A stretch of 57,467 nt of DNA from positions 1-57,467 of the forward strand of contig CACGGD010000005.1 in the NCBI GenBank assembly GCA_902572605.1, in the 5' to 3' direction. Within the stretch, counting starts at the first letter, position 1; each line of letters begins with the position of its first letter. A model generated the notes under the pieces. The model was not told the DNA's origin and searched no databases. It saw only the letters and a program-made list of their open reading frames with translations. The position numbers were made by a program, and so were the translations under genes. This document shows, piece by piece, positions 1 to 9,096 of the stretch. This DNA is from an uncultured Pelagibacteraceae bacterium (lineage in GTDB: Bacteria > Pseudomonadota > Alphaproteobacteria > Pelagibacterales > Pelagibacteraceae).

Positions 1-1335
1 TCAAGTTTAATCAATTTTACAAATGATCAAGTTGATGCCTTTGGAAACAGCCTTTTTAGTTATATTAGTTTACTTGCAGAAATTTTAGTTGCGATCGGCA
101 TCATATCAATTTTACTCTTTTTTGAGCCACAAAGTACTTTATTGATATTAAGTCTTGCTTTGATATTTGGCCTAGTTTTTTTTCTTTTATTTAATAAAAA
201 AATATCTTTTTTAAGCGCAAAGAGATTGGAAAATAAAACATTAAAAATTAAAGATTTGCAGGAAGGGTTTGGCGCAATAAAGGAGATCAAAATTTATAAT
301 AAAGAATCTTTCTTTATCAGAATATTTAAAATCCATAATTACTCTGTTTTTGAGATTGAAGCTTTTGAAGATTTTATTAAAAGACTTCCAAGGTTATGGT
401 TTGAGTTTTTATCGGTATTAATATTCATCTCTTTTTTAATGTTTTTAGTAATATTTTATGATTATGATTTTATAAGTATTACTCCAACACTTGGCTTATT
501 CGGTGTTGCTTCCGTAAGACTTATACCGTCAATAAACAGAGTAATTATGGCAATACAAACTATAAATTTTTCTGAAGCGGGAATAAATGTAGTCTCTCAA
601 AATATTGCTTCGATAAAAGATATAAAAAGTGGATCTATTCAAAAAATTAAAAATGATTTTAAAGATAAAATTGTATTTAAAAACGTCAGCTTCTCTTATG
701 ACTCGAATAAAAAAATTTTAGATGATATAAATTTAGAAATTAAAAAAGGAGACTTTATTGGCGTATTTGGAGAAACTGGTTCTGGTAAATCTACTTTTTT
801 AAATATCTTATTAGGTTTAATTTTTCCAAACACAGGAAAAATTTTAATGGACAAAAAAGAAATATTATCTGACTTGCCTAACTGGCAAGCCCAAATTGGA
901 TTTGTTCCACAATCTATTCATTTGCTTGATGATAGTATAAAAAATAATATAGCATTTGGTTTGGGTGAGGATGAAATTGATATTTTATCTCTAAAACAAG
1001 CAATAAAAGATGCTGAGTTGGATAATTTCGTTAATAGTTTGAATGATAATTTTAATACAAAAGTAGGTGAGAGGGGCGCTAGAATATCAGGTGGGCAACT
1101 ACAGAGAATAGGAATTGCTAGAGCTCTATACAAGAGTTCGCAAGTATTAATTTTTGATGAGGCTACTGGATCACTAGATAGTGAAACTGAGTCGAATTTA
1201 ATGAATACTATAAATAAATTAAAAAAAGATAAGACAATTATTTTTGTTTCTCATAAAAAAAAACCGATGGAATTTTGTAATAAACTTTTTGAAATTAAAC
1301 AGGGTAAGATTTTAGAAAAAAAACAATATGAATAA
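1..1335 (+). CDS. ABC transporter, fused membrane-ATPase exporter (5'-truncated)
   Basis: The frame is open from base 1 with no stop, so the gene starts upstream of the window; the ATG at 142 is internal. The visible 444 residues hold the last transmembrane segments (roughly residues 20-65 and 120-170) and a full ATPase domain: Walker A GETGSGKS near residue 257, Q-loop GFVPQ, signature SGGQLQR near 363 and Walker B LIFDEATGSLD near 383. This is the MsbA/PglK-type exporter layout. At the edge of a sugar island, flipping of a lipid-linked glycan is the likely job (inference). It overlaps the next gene by 8 bases, so they are co-transcribed. Confidence 0.88.
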   Translation, partial: SSLINFTNDQVDAFGNSLFSYISLLAEILVAIGIISILLFFEPQSTLLILSLALIFGLVFFLLFNKKISFLSAKRLENKTLKIKDLQEGFGAIKEIKIYNKESFFIRIFKIHNYSVFEIEAFEDFIKRLPRLWFEFLSVLIFISFLMFLVIFYDYDFISITPTLGLFGVASVRLIPSINRVIMAIQTINFSEAGINVVSQNIASIKDIKSGSIQKIKNDFKDKIVFKNVSFSYDSNKKILDDINLEIKKGDFIGVFGETGSGKSTFLNILLGLIFPNTGKILMDKKEILSDLPNWQAQIGFVPQSIHLLDDSIKNNIAFGLGEDEIDILSLKQAIKDAELDNFVNSLNDNFNTKVGERGARISGGQLQRIGIARALYKSSQVLIFDEATGSLDSETESNLMNTINKLKKDKTIIFVSHKKKPMEFCNKLFEIKQGKILEKKQYE

Positions 1336-2095
1336 TTATCTTAAACTAATCAATAAACTTTCAAGAAGAAATAATAAACTATATAATCTAAAAACAGAGT
1401 CAATTTCACAAGTTATATTCTGTCGCATTTCCTATTTAATAACTCCTATTTTTATTTATTTAAAAATATCTCCCAATATTATTACATTTTTAAATTTTAT
1501 AATTTCTATTTTTTCAGTAATTTTAATTTTCTTAGGCGATGTAACATTTTTTAATTATGGAATATTTTTATACTTTCTTTATAGAACTATCGACTTTTGT
1601 GATGGTGGAGTTGCAAGACATAAAAATATTTCAACATTTTATGGAAGATTTATTGATGCGGTAGCTGATATTTTCTTCAATTCATTCATCTTATTTTCTT
1701 TATCATTTTTTGCATATGAATATTTTGATTCTAAAATTTTATTAATTATAGGAATAATAGCTTCAATTTTAACATCCTATGATAGTTTTATTTATGATAA
1801 ATATTCATCTCTCGCAAGATGGTCTAATTCTCAAAATAAAAAGAAAATCTTACCATATATTAAAAAAACATTTTTGCCCAAAATATCGTTTATGTATAAT
1901 GATATAATTACAGTAACTATTCTATTGTTACCTTTCTTAATTTTGAGCAGTGAGCTTTTTTATTTTGCTTTTTTTCTGGTATTTATTGTTTTTATCCTTT
2001 CAGCTATACAAACATTTTTCATCCATATATATTTTGGCTATACCTACCTAAATCTTAATGCATCCGACAAAAACAGTAAGAAAAAAGCCAAATAA
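1328..2095 (+). CDS. CDP-alcohol phosphatidyltransferase family membrane protein
   Basis: The 255-aa protein carries the complete family motif DGx2ARx8Gx3Dx3D, with D92-G93, A96-R97, G106, D110 and D114 all present. These aspartates bind metal and the CDP-linked donor. Several hydrophobic segments flank the motif (about residues 30-85, 115-140 and 190-245), as expected of an inner-membrane enzyme that moves a phospho-alcohol from a CDP donor. The exact acceptor cannot be told from sequence. Position between a flippase-like ABC protein and a glycan regulator suggests building or decorating a lipid carrier or surface polymer rather than bulk phospholipid (inference). Confidence 0.8.
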   Translation: MNNYLKLINKLSRRNNKLYNLKTESISQVIFCRISYLITPIFIYLKISPNIITFLNFIISIFSVILIFLGDVTFFNYGIFLYFLYRTIDFCDGGVARHKNISTFYGRFIDAVADIFFNSFILFSLSFFAYEYFDSKILLIIGIIASILTSYDSFIYDKYSSLARWSNSQNKKKILPYIKKTFLPKISFMYNDIITVTILLLPFLILSSELFYFAFFLVFIVFILSAIQTFFIHIYFGYTYLNLNASDKNSKKKAK

Positions 2096-2116
2096 TTGAT
2101 GCAAACAAAAAAAATC

Positions 2117-2146
2117 TTTACAAAACTCCTCTTTTTTAATTATATG
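2117..2146 (+). promoter_or_regulatory. Putative promoter of the EPS-regulator gene
   Basis: TTTACA at 2117-2122 is a good -35 box. TATATG at 2141-2146, or the overlapping TTATAT one base earlier, is a plausible -10 box with 17-18 bases between them. The -10 overlaps the start of the palindrome at 2145. This 75-base gap is one of the few real spacers in the first 27 kb. Confidence 0.5.
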
Positions 2147-2161
2147 TTCAATATTTGAACA
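2145..2161. promoter_or_regulatory. 17-bp palindromic operator candidate 1 (TGTTCA-N5-TGAACA)
   Basis: TGTTCAATATTTGAACA is symmetric: TGTTCAA and TTGAACA are reverse complements around TAT. It overlaps the -10 box and lies 10 bases before the ATG of the MarR-type regulator, a position suited to autorepression. The same half-sites with the same 5-base spacer recur at 18526-18542. Confidence 0.65.
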
Positions 2162-2170
2162 AAAGAACTT

Positions 2171-2485
2171 ATGGAAAACAATAGAGAAGATGACCTGGAT
2201 GTTTTAAGAAAAATTAAGAAAAATCCCTCATCATCACAAAGAGAATTAGCCAAGGAATTGAATTTTAGTTTAGGTAAATTAAACTATTGTTTGAAATCTT
2301 TGAAGAATAAAGGATTTATAAAAATTAATAATTTTAGAAAAAATCCCAATAAATTAAATTACGCTTATGTTTTAACTCCAAAAGGTATTGCTGAAAAAAC
2401 GAAATTAACAATAGCGTTTATGAAGAGAAAAATGAATGAGTATGATGAACTTAAAAGAGAAATAGATAGTGATGAAAAAAAATAA
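2171..2485 (+). CDS. MarR-type EPS-associated transcriptional regulator
   Basis: This 104-aa protein is essentially one winged helix-turn-helix: the QRELAKELNFSLGKLNYCLKSLK stretch spans the recognition helices and the wing follows near residue 50. Length and pattern resemble the small 'EPS-associated MarR' family found in exopolysaccharide and O-antigen loci (recognised from memory). A perfect palindrome lies just upstream over the promoter, which suggests dimer binding and autoregulation. The following gene overlaps its 3' end by 14 bases, so the regulator is co-transcribed with the island genes. It likely also acts on the matching palindrome at 18526 (inference). Confidence 0.8.
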   Translation: MENNREDDLDVLRKIKKNPSSSQRELAKELNFSLGKLNYCLKSLKNKGFIKINNFRKNPNKLNYAYVLTPKGIAEKTKLTIAFMKRKMNEYDELKREIDSDEKK

Positions 2486-3980
2486 TTATAAACCAATAGT
2501 ATCTCTTAAAAAAGGATTTGAATTAAGAAAAAAAATTTTTTTCAATAGAGCATCAGCAGTTTTTCCTATTTTCATAACAAATAAAAATGATTTTTTTATA
2601 GTATTTTTTAATTATTGGAAAAATAAAAATAAGATAAATACTGATCAAATTAGTTTGATAATTAATATTTACGATGAAGATGGAAATTTAATAAAAAGAA
2701 ATGAAAAAAAAATAGATGAATTTCATAATCAGTTTTCTATTAAAGAATCTCTAGAGAAAAAATATACAAAAAATTTTTCAGGTTCTGTAAATATAGAAAT
2801 CTTATCACTTGTAAAATTAGGTTTTCCATTCCCCGCAATAATAGGTGTTTATAAATCTAAAAATCTTTATAGCTCAGTTCATAGCGCCGGGCGAATAAAA
2901 GGTGCGAATGAGAGACATGATGTAAATTATACAGATGAAACCAATTGGAGCTGCAAATTCAAAAAAGGGATAACTCCTTTTTTTCATTATTTTAAGGGAC
3001 CAACAGAACCAAGAATAAAAAAAATCAAAGTAAGTTTATTGTCTCACAAGAAAAAGGTAAAAAAAATAAAAGAGATAGATGTAAGTAAGATAAATCCTTT
3101 TGGATCCAAAATTTTTTATATTAAAGATATCTTTAAAAAAACGAAGTTTTCTAATTTAGATTTTGTTTCTGTAAAAGTTGAACATAATTCTGTTTTTCCA
3201 AGACTAGTAGTAGGAAATTTTCATAATAAAAAAAAATTTTTTGAAGTTACTCACTCTTTTCCTGCAATATACCATAAGGACTACTGTCCTTTAATAAAGG
3301 AGAAACCTGTTCAATCAAAGTTAAGCGGTTATAGAGTAAAAGATTTAAACTTAGATTTAAAAGTATTTCCAACTAATTGTCCTGGTTTTTTCAAAGCAAT
3401 ACCATTTGTAAAAAAATTTAACCAAAAAAAACTTTTTCCATCAAGTAAAATTATAAAATTTTCTCCGAAGGTTTTATCTCAAACGAATATTTTTAATGTA
3501 AAACATGAGGATCAGTTTTTATCACTTAAAATGTTTGGGAAAAAAATTCCTTCTAGATTCAATGCCTCTTTTATTTATAAAGTTAAAGATAAAAAAACAG
3601 AATATTCTGTAGATATTGCTGATGGAGCAAGATCATGTGTAACTCCGGCAAAAACGAGTCATTGGGGACATGGGTATATAGGAGAAAAGTATGAGACAAT
3701 TGTTTTAATAATTAATGATAATTATCAAATTAATAACCATGAAGCTGCAGAAGGTGAATTAAATATATATTCTTCAAATTTTAAAGATAAAAAGAAAATT
3801 AAAATAGATGCAGATTCTATAACAGCAATTAAAATTTCAGATTTTGATAAATCTAAAATACTTAGAAAAAAAAATAATTTCTTTAGTTGGTTTTTAAAAA
3901 TGAACAAACCTGGGTGCGAAGCTTTCTGGTTAAGCTATCGAAAATCAGATGGAGCAATATTTGGGGATCATAGTTTCTAA
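2472..3980 (+). CDS. Conserved-looking protein of unknown function (502 aa)
   Basis: I do not recognise a family. An in-frame GTG lies directly before the chosen ATG at 2472. There is no signal peptide or clear membrane helix, and it looks like a soluble basic protein. Possible functional spots are the His/Gly-rich segment SHWGHGYIGEKYE near residue 395, followed by NNHEAAEGELNIYSS, and conserved-looking histidines and cysteines (NCPG, SCVTPAKT). The gene overlaps the regulator and is followed 2 bases later by legB, so it belongs to the same transcript. A role in glycan assembly or carbohydrate binding is possible but is guilt by association only. Confidence 0.75.
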   Translation: MKKNNYKPIVSLKKGFELRKKIFFNRASAVFPIFITNKNDFFIVFFNYWKNKNKINTDQISLIINIYDEDGNLIKRNEKKIDEFHNQFSIKESLEKKYTKNFSGSVNIEILSLVKLGFPFPAIIGVYKSKNLYSSVHSAGRIKGANERHDVNYTDETNWSCKFKKGITPFFHYFKGPTEPRIKKIKVSLLSHKKKVKKIKEIDVSKINPFGSKIFYIKDIFKKTKFSNLDFVSVKVEHNSVFPRLVVGNFHNKKKFFEVTHSFPAIYHKDYCPLIKEKPVQSKLSGYRVKDLNLDLKVFPTNCPGFFKAIPFVKKFNQKKLFPSSKIIKFSPKVLSQTNIFNVKHEDQFLSLKMFGKKIPSRFNASFIYKVKDKKTEYSVDIADGARSCVTPAKTSHWGHGYIGEKYETIVLIINDNYQINNHEAAEGELNIYSSNFKDKKKIKIDADSITAIKISDFDKSKILRKKNNFFSWFLKMNKPGCEAFWLSYRKSDGAIFGDHSF

Positions 3981-3982
3981 TA

Positions 3983-4978
3983 ATGAATGTTTTAATAACA
4001 GGTTCAGAAGGGTTTATAGGCTCACATCTAGCGGAAGCTCTTGTTAGGAAGGGACACAACGTAAAAGCTTTAGTTTTATATAACTCTTTTAATTCTTGGG
4101 GTTGGCTTGAACAGATAGATAAAAATATTTTAAAAAATATAGAGGTAATAACTGGTGATGTTCGTGATGAATATTTAATCCGAAAAATTATTAAAAAGAG
4201 AATAGACGTTGTAATAAATTTAGCTGCTTTAATTGGCATACCTTACTCATACCGTGCTTCAAAGTCGTACCTAGATACAAATGTTTATGGATTACTAAAT
4301 ATTTTAAATGCTTGTAAGGATTTTGGGATTAAAAAAATTATACATACTTCCACAAGTGAAGTTTACGGTACTCCAAAAATTATTCCTATAACAGAGTCAC
4401 ATCCAGTATCGGGACAATCACCTTATGCTGCAAGTAAAATCGCAGCAGATCAACTAGCTTTATCTTATGAAAAGTCATTTAATTTACCAGTTACAGTATT
4501 ACGTCCGTTTAATACCTTTGGTCCAAGACAATCAGCTAGAGCTATTATTCCAACAATTATTACTCAAATCTTAAGAAGCAATACTTTAAAATTAGGATCA
4601 TTATTTCCTACTCGAGATCTTACATATGTAGAGGATACAGTAGCGGGTTTTATTAACTCTATTAATAATAAAAAAAATATTGGAGAAATTATAAATATTG
4701 GTAGTGGATTTGAAATATCGATCAAAAAGCTATCAGAAATTATTTCAAAATTAATGAACAAAAAAATAATCATTAAATCACATAAAGAGAGGATAAGACC
4801 AAAAAACAGTGAGGTAAAAAGACTGCTTGCTTCAACAAAAAAAGCTAAAAAAATAATTAATTGGAAGCCTAAATATTCAGGCAAAAAAGGATTTGAACAT
4901 GGATTAAAGAAAACAATCCATTGGTTTTCTAAAAAAGAGAATCTTAAGTTTTATAAAACAAATATTTTTAATGATTAA
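3983..4978 (+). CDS. legB: NAD-dependent 4,6-dehydratase, LegB type
   Basis: Extended short-chain dehydrogenase of 331 aa, with a Rossmann motif GSEGFIGSH at the N-terminus, active-site segment TSTSEVYG at 122-129 and catalytic Y148xxxK152 (YAASK). The NTFGPRQSARAIIPTII segment is typical of the LegB subgroup that removes water from a nucleotide-GlcNAc to give the 4-keto-6-deoxy sugar. It is the first committed step of legionaminic acid synthesis (GDP-GlcNAc in Campylobacter). The co-located aminotransferase (16292), epimerase (7918) and synthase (6921) support the assignment over a generic epimerase. Confidence 0.85.
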   Translation: MNVLITGSEGFIGSHLAEALVRKGHNVKALVLYNSFNSWGWLEQIDKNILKNIEVITGDVRDEYLIRKIIKKRIDVVINLAALIGIPYSYRASKSYLDTNVYGLLNILNACKDFGIKKIIHTSTSEVYGTPKIIPITESHPVSGQSPYAASKIAADQLALSYEKSFNLPVTVLRPFNTFGPRQSARAIIPTIITQILRSNTLKLGSLFPTRDLTYVEDTVAGFINSINNKKNIGEIINIGSGFEISIKKLSEIISKLMNKKIIIKSHKERIRPKNSEVKRLLASTKKAKKIINWKPKYSGKKGFEHGLKKTIHWFSKKENLKFYKTNIFND

Positions 4979-4987
4979 AAAATAAAG

Positions 4988-6028
4988 ATGAAGAAAATAA
5001 ATATTTTAGTTACCGGTGCAGGTAGTGGTGTTGGTCAGTCAATTATTAAGTCTCTTAAAATTTCTAAGATTAATTGCAATATTATTTCTGCAGATATTAG
5101 TGAGTATAATGCAGGATTGTATAGAACAAAAAAATCTATTTTGGTTCCTAAAGTTGAAAAAAAAGGGACTCTTAGATGGTATATTAAAAATTTGAAAAAA
5201 TTAAAAATCAATATTTTAATGATTGGTTCTGAGTTTGATATTAATTTTTTTTCTAAATACAAAAATATAATTAAAAAAAAAACTAATTGTGAGGTATGTG
5301 TTGCTGATCAGGAAGTAATTAAAATGGCTAATGATAAATATTTAACACAAATTTTTCTAAAAGATAACAATTTACCTTTTTTAAGAACGTATGCTCCAAA
5401 AAATTTAAAAGAGGCTATAAATTTTTCAAAAAAATTAAATTTACCTTTTGTGCTTAAGAGTAGAATAGGCACTTCATCAAGAAATGTATATGTTATTAAA
5501 AACCTAAAAGATTTAGTTTCTTTATTTCATTTTGTAAAAAAACCTATTTTGCAAGAACATATTGGTTCTTTAAAAAATGATTTTAAAACTGAGTACACTT
5601 GTAGTTTTTTTACTACAAAAAATAAAGAAATTATGGGACCTTTTATTGCCAAAAGAAAAATTTTAAATGGAACTTCGTGGATAACAGAAGTTACAAAAGA
5701 TAAAAAAATTTCTGATCTAGTAATACGTATTGCAAAGTTAATCGATAACAAAGGAAGTTTTAATATTCAATTAAGAAAAAGTAATCGAGGTCCCATTCCG
5801 TTTGAGTTTAATCCAAGGTTTTCAGGAACGACATCAATAAGATCAAATTTTGGATTCAACGAACCAGAAATGTTTATAAAAAATTTTTTTCAAAACAAAG
5901 CTTTAAAAAACCCAAAAATAAAGAGAGGAATTTGTTTGAGATATATTGAAGAGATTTTTTTAGAGGGGATAAACAGATCTAAAATGTCAAAAAGTTTTGG
6001 GAAAGGTCAAACAAGAAATTGGTTTTAA
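4988..6028 (+). CDS. ATP-grasp ligase-like protein in the nonulosonate cluster
   Basis: The 346-aa protein has an N-terminal nucleotide-binding-like fold (VTGAGSGVGQS), then an ATP-grasp core with NLPFVLKSRIGTSSRNV as the ATP-contacting loop and PFEFNPRFSGTTSIRSN as the metal-binding end, as in carbamoyl-phosphate synthase large-chain relatives. ATP-grasp enzymes join a carboxylate to an amine or similar through an acyl-phosphate. The substrate is unknown. Sitting between legB and legI, it may attach an amino acid or other acyl group to the sugar, possibly replacing the missing LegH-type N-acetyltransferase (inference). Confidence 0.8.
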   Translation: MKKINILVTGAGSGVGQSIIKSLKISKINCNIISADISEYNAGLYRTKKSILVPKVEKKGTLRWYIKNLKKLKINILMIGSEFDINFFSKYKNIIKKKTNCEVCVADQEVIKMANDKYLTQIFLKDNNLPFLRTYAPKNLKEAINFSKKLNLPFVLKSRIGTSSRNVYVIKNLKDLVSLFHFVKKPILQEHIGSLKNDFKTEYTCSFFTTKNKEIMGPFIAKRKILNGTSWITEVTKDKKISDLVIRIAKLIDNKGSFNIQLRKSNRGPIPFEFNPRFSGTTSIRSNFGFNEPEMFIKNFFQNKALKNPKIKRGICLRYIEEIFLEGINRSKMSKSFGKGQTRNWF

Positions 6029-6930
6029 TGAAACATATCGGATTAACTGGAGCATCAGGATTATTAGGAAAACATGTAATTTTTCTATTACTTAAAAAAA
6101 ATTATAAAGTAATAGCTACAAGTAAAAAAAAACCCTCAATTAATCACAAAAATCTTATATGGAAAAAAATGGATTTAAGTAAAAATCTTGAAAATTCCAG
6201 CTTAAAAAAAATATATGAAAAAGTAATTTGTTTAATCCACATTGGGGCTTTCGTGCCCCATGCTGAGGAGAAAGTAGGATTAAAGCAGATTAATCAAATT
6301 AATGTTATTTCCTCTTTAAAGCTAGCTAGCTGGTCTAAAAAAAATAATAAACATTTCATTTTTATCTCTGGTTCAGTGTTATATAAAAATCAAAATTCTA
6401 AAAATAAAGAAATTTCCCCTATTTTAAAAAATAGTGAAAATTCATACATAAACTCAAAAATTCTAGCTGAAAGGAAATTATCATTTCTTAACAAAAATAA
6501 ATTTAAATTAACAGTATTAAGAGTTTCTTCTTTATATGGATTTGGAATAAAAAAAAAAAAATTAATTTCAAATTTAATAAGAAAGATATCAATTGGTAAA
6601 GATATATCAATTTATAATAATAATAAAACCGAGGTAAATTTCATACATGCTAAAGATGTTTCAGAGGCAATTTTAAATTGTATAAAATATAAAAAGTTTG
6701 GAATTTTTAATATTGGAGGAAATAAAACTTTAAATTTTTTTAAAATTGCCAATATAATTAAAAAAGAAAAATATTCAAAGAGTAAGATATTCTTAAAAAA
6801 AAGCAAATCTAATGAAACATTAAATAGACTTGACGTAAATATTAAAAAGTCAAAAAAAATTTTAAATTGGAAACCTAAAATTGAATTTAAAAAAGGTTTA
6901 AAAATGATGATAAAAAAACAATGTATTTAA
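6028..6930 (+). CDS. NAD-dependent epimerase/reductase (extended SDR)
   Basis: Rossmann motif GLTGASGLLGKHV at the start, an ISGSVLY active-site serine segment and a YINSK catalytic Tyr-Lys pair mark an extended SDR sugar enzyme of 300 aa. I chose the ATG at 6028, which overlaps the upstream stop as TAATG, over the upstream in-frame TTG at 6019. The FIHAKDVSEAI and NWKPKIEFKKGL stretches are typical of the C-terminal substrate domain. The exact sugar is unclear. It is likely a C4 epimerase or 4-keto reductase serving the nonulosonate or an adjacent sugar. It overlaps legI by 10 bases. Confidence 0.8.
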   Translation: MKHIGLTGASGLLGKHVIFLLLKKNYKVIATSKKKPSINHKNLIWKKMDLSKNLENSSLKKIYEKVICLIHIGAFVPHAEEKVGLKQINQINVISSLKLASWSKKNNKHFIFISGSVLYKNQNSKNKEISPILKNSENSYINSKILAERKLSFLNKNKFKLTVLRVSSLYGFGIKKKKLISNLIRKISIGKDISIYNNNKTEVNFIHAKDVSEAILNCIKYKKFGIFNIGGNKTLNFFKIANIIKKEKYSKSKIFLKKSKSNETLNRLDVNIKKSKKILNWKPKIEFKKGLKMMIKKQCI

Positions 6931-7934
6931 AGAAAACTTACATAATTGCCGAAGCTGGAATAAATCATAAAGGAAATTTTGTAATAGCAAAAAAATTTAT
7001 TCGAACAGCTAAAGATTGTGGCGCAGATGCTGTAAAATTTCAATCATTTGATCCTAAAGAAGTAGTTACTAAAAATCTTAGTCTTGCAGGTTATCAAAAA
7101 AGAAATTTGAAAAATAAAAAACTAAAGATGCTAGAAATGATAAGTAAATATTCTCTTTCAAAAAAAGAACAAATAAAACTTTTTAAATATGCTAAGAAAG
7201 TCAAGATCGACTTTATTTCTTCTGCTTTTGATTCGGACAGCCTTGATTTTCTAATAAATGAATTAAAAATTAAAATTTTAAAAATACCTTCAGGTGAAAT
7301 TACCAACTTTCCTTACTTACAAAAAATAGCTTCTACTAAAAGAAAAATAATATTATCTACGGGAATGTCCAATTTGAAGGAAATCAAACAAGCTTTAAGT
7401 ATTTTAGAATCAAAAGGTTTAAAGCGAGATAATATTACAGTTCTTCATTGTAACACAGCTTATCCCACTCCTGTTTCTGATGTTAATTTGAATGTTTTAA
7501 ACAAAATTAAAAATCAGCTTAATGTAAGAGTTGGTTATTCTGACCACACTTTAGGAATTGAAATTTCAATTGCTGCAGTTGCTTTAGGTGCAGAAGTTAT
7601 TGAGAAACATTTTACACTTAATAAGTCTTGGGATGGTCCTGACCAAAAATCGAGTCTTAATGCATTAGAACTTAAGAATATGATTTTAAGTATCAGAAAT
7701 ATTGAAAAAGCTATGGGATCCTTTGTAAAAAAAATTACAGGATCTGAGCGAAAAAATATTTTATTTGCACGAAAATCAATAGTTGCGAAGAGAAACATTT
7801 TTAAAGGTGAAAAATTTTCAAAACATAATCTTACAGTTAAAAGACCAGGAAATGGAATTTCTCCTATGATGTGGATGAAAATTATTAATAAAAAATCAAA
7901 AAGAAAATTTAAAATAGATGATCAAATCAGGTAA
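6921..7934 (+). CDS. legI: N-acylneuraminate/legionaminate synthase (NeuB family)
   Basis: The 337-aa protein has the NeuB TIM-barrel signatures in order: IIAEAGINHKGN, AVKFQ, KIPSGEITNFPYL, STGMSN, HCNTAYPTP and GYSDHT, with EKHFTL near the metal site. A C-terminal SAF antifreeze-like domain follows (RKSIVAKRNIFKGE to the end). The enzyme condenses a hexosamine derivative with phosphoenolpyruvate to make a nine-carbon acid. Paired with LegB and LegC rather than a ManNAc pathway, the product is probably a legionaminic acid derivative. Sialic or pseudaminic acid are the alternatives. Confidence 0.9.
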   Translation: MYLKKTYIIAEAGINHKGNFVIAKKFIRTAKDCGADAVKFQSFDPKEVVTKNLSLAGYQKRNLKNKKLKMLEMISKYSLSKKEQIKLFKYAKKVKIDFISSAFDSDSLDFLINELKIKILKIPSGEITNFPYLQKIASTKRKIILSTGMSNLKEIKQALSILESKGLKRDNITVLHCNTAYPTPVSDVNLNVLNKIKNQLNVRVGYSDHTLGIEISIAAVALGAEVIEKHFTLNKSWDGPDQKSSLNALELKNMILSIRNIEKAMGSFVKKITGSERKNILFARKSIVAKRNIFKGEKFSKHNLTVKRPGNGISPMMWMKIINKKSKRKFKIDDQIR

Positions 7935-9096
7935 AAATATTTGTATAATTACAGGAAGTAGAGCGGATTATGATTTACTTAAACCCATAATAAAAGGTCT
8001 TTCAAAAATTAAGAAATTTAACGTTAAAACAATTATAACCGGCTCCCATTTTATAAAATTTCAGACATCAATAAATTTAATTAAAAAAGATAGAATTAAG
8101 ATTTTTAGAGAAATTAAAGTTCCATATAAAAATGACTCTAATTCTACAATTCTTAAATCAATAAGTCTAGGAATTGAAAAATTTGATGAAATATTTAAAA
8201 AAAATAAATTTGATCTTTTAATCGTTCTTGGTGATAGATACGAAATTTTTTCTGCTGTAATTAGTGCAAGTTTTTATAGAATCCCTATAGCCCATCTTTC
8301 AGGAGGAGAGGTTACGGAAGGAGCCATTGATGAGTCATTAAGACATTCAATAACTAAATTTTCTACTTTTCATTTTGCAAGTAATCAAGTTTATTTAAAA
8401 AGAATTAAACAGCTTGGAGAAAACCCAAAAAATATTTTCCATGTCGGTAGTACTACTGTTGAAAATGTTAATAAGGAAAAATTGTATTCTAGAAAAGATT
8501 TAGAAAAAAAACTTAATTTTGACTTTAAACAAGAAAATTATTTAATTACTTTTCATCCAGTAACTTTTCAGGAAGACTATGGCCTCAGAGATTTTAAAAC
8601 AATATTAAGTTACTTTGAAAAAAGAAAAAATATAGGAATAATATTTACAATTCCGAATTCGGACACAAAAAATTTTTTTATTTCTAAAATGATAAAAAAG
8701 TTCATTAAAAAAAATAAAAATTCAAAATATTATGGAAGCTTAGGAAGAATTAAATATTTTTCAGTTATTAAAAATGTAGACGCAGTAATTGGTAATTCTT
8801 CCAGCGGTTTATCGGAAGTTCCTAGTTTAAAAAGACCAACAATTAATATTGGAACAAGACAAAAAGGTCGACTTAGATCAAAAAGTGTAATTGATATCAA
8901 GAAAGTCACTTCAAAAAACCTTAAGGACTCTCTAAAAAAAATAAAAAACAAAAAATTTTTGAGGTTAGTTAATTCTTCCAGAAACCCTTATTTCAAAAGT
9001 AACACTACAAAAAATATTTTAAAGATAATAAGAAATTTAAATTTAAAAAAAGTAAATCAAAAAAAATTTTTTGACATGAAAGGAAATTTTAAATGA
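7918..9096 (+). CDS. legG: UDP/GDP-sugar 2-epimerase, hydrolysing (NeuC/LegG family)
   Basis: GT-B-fold epimerase of 392 aa with NeuC hallmarks: GSRADYDLLKPI at the N-terminus, LGDRYE, HLSGGEVTEGAIDESLRHS with the histidine-glutamate active-site cluster, FHPVT and GNSSSGLSEVPSL for nucleotide binding. It removes the nucleotide and inverts C2 to give the mannosamine-type substrate for LegI. In this locus the likely substrate is the diamino sugar made by LegB and LegC. The start overlaps legI by 17 bases and its end overlaps the amidotransferase by ATGA. Confidence 0.9.
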   Translation: MIKSGKNICIITGSRADYDLLKPIIKGLSKIKKFNVKTIITGSHFIKFQTSINLIKKDRIKIFREIKVPYKNDSNSTILKSISLGIEKFDEIFKKNKFDLLIVLGDRYEIFSAVISASFYRIPIAHLSGGEVTEGAIDESLRHSITKFSTFHFASNQVYLKRIKQLGENPKNIFHVGSTTVENVNKEKLYSRKDLEKKLNFDFKQENYLITFHPVTFQEDYGLRDFKTILSYFEKRKNIGIIFTIPNSDTKNFFISKMIKKFIKKNKNSKYYGSLGRIKYFSVIKNVDAVIGNSSSGLSEVPSLKRPTINIGTRQKGRLRSKSVIDIKKVTSKNLKDSLKKIKNKKFLRLVNSSRNPYFKSNTTKNILKIIRNLNLKKVNQKKFFDMKGNFK

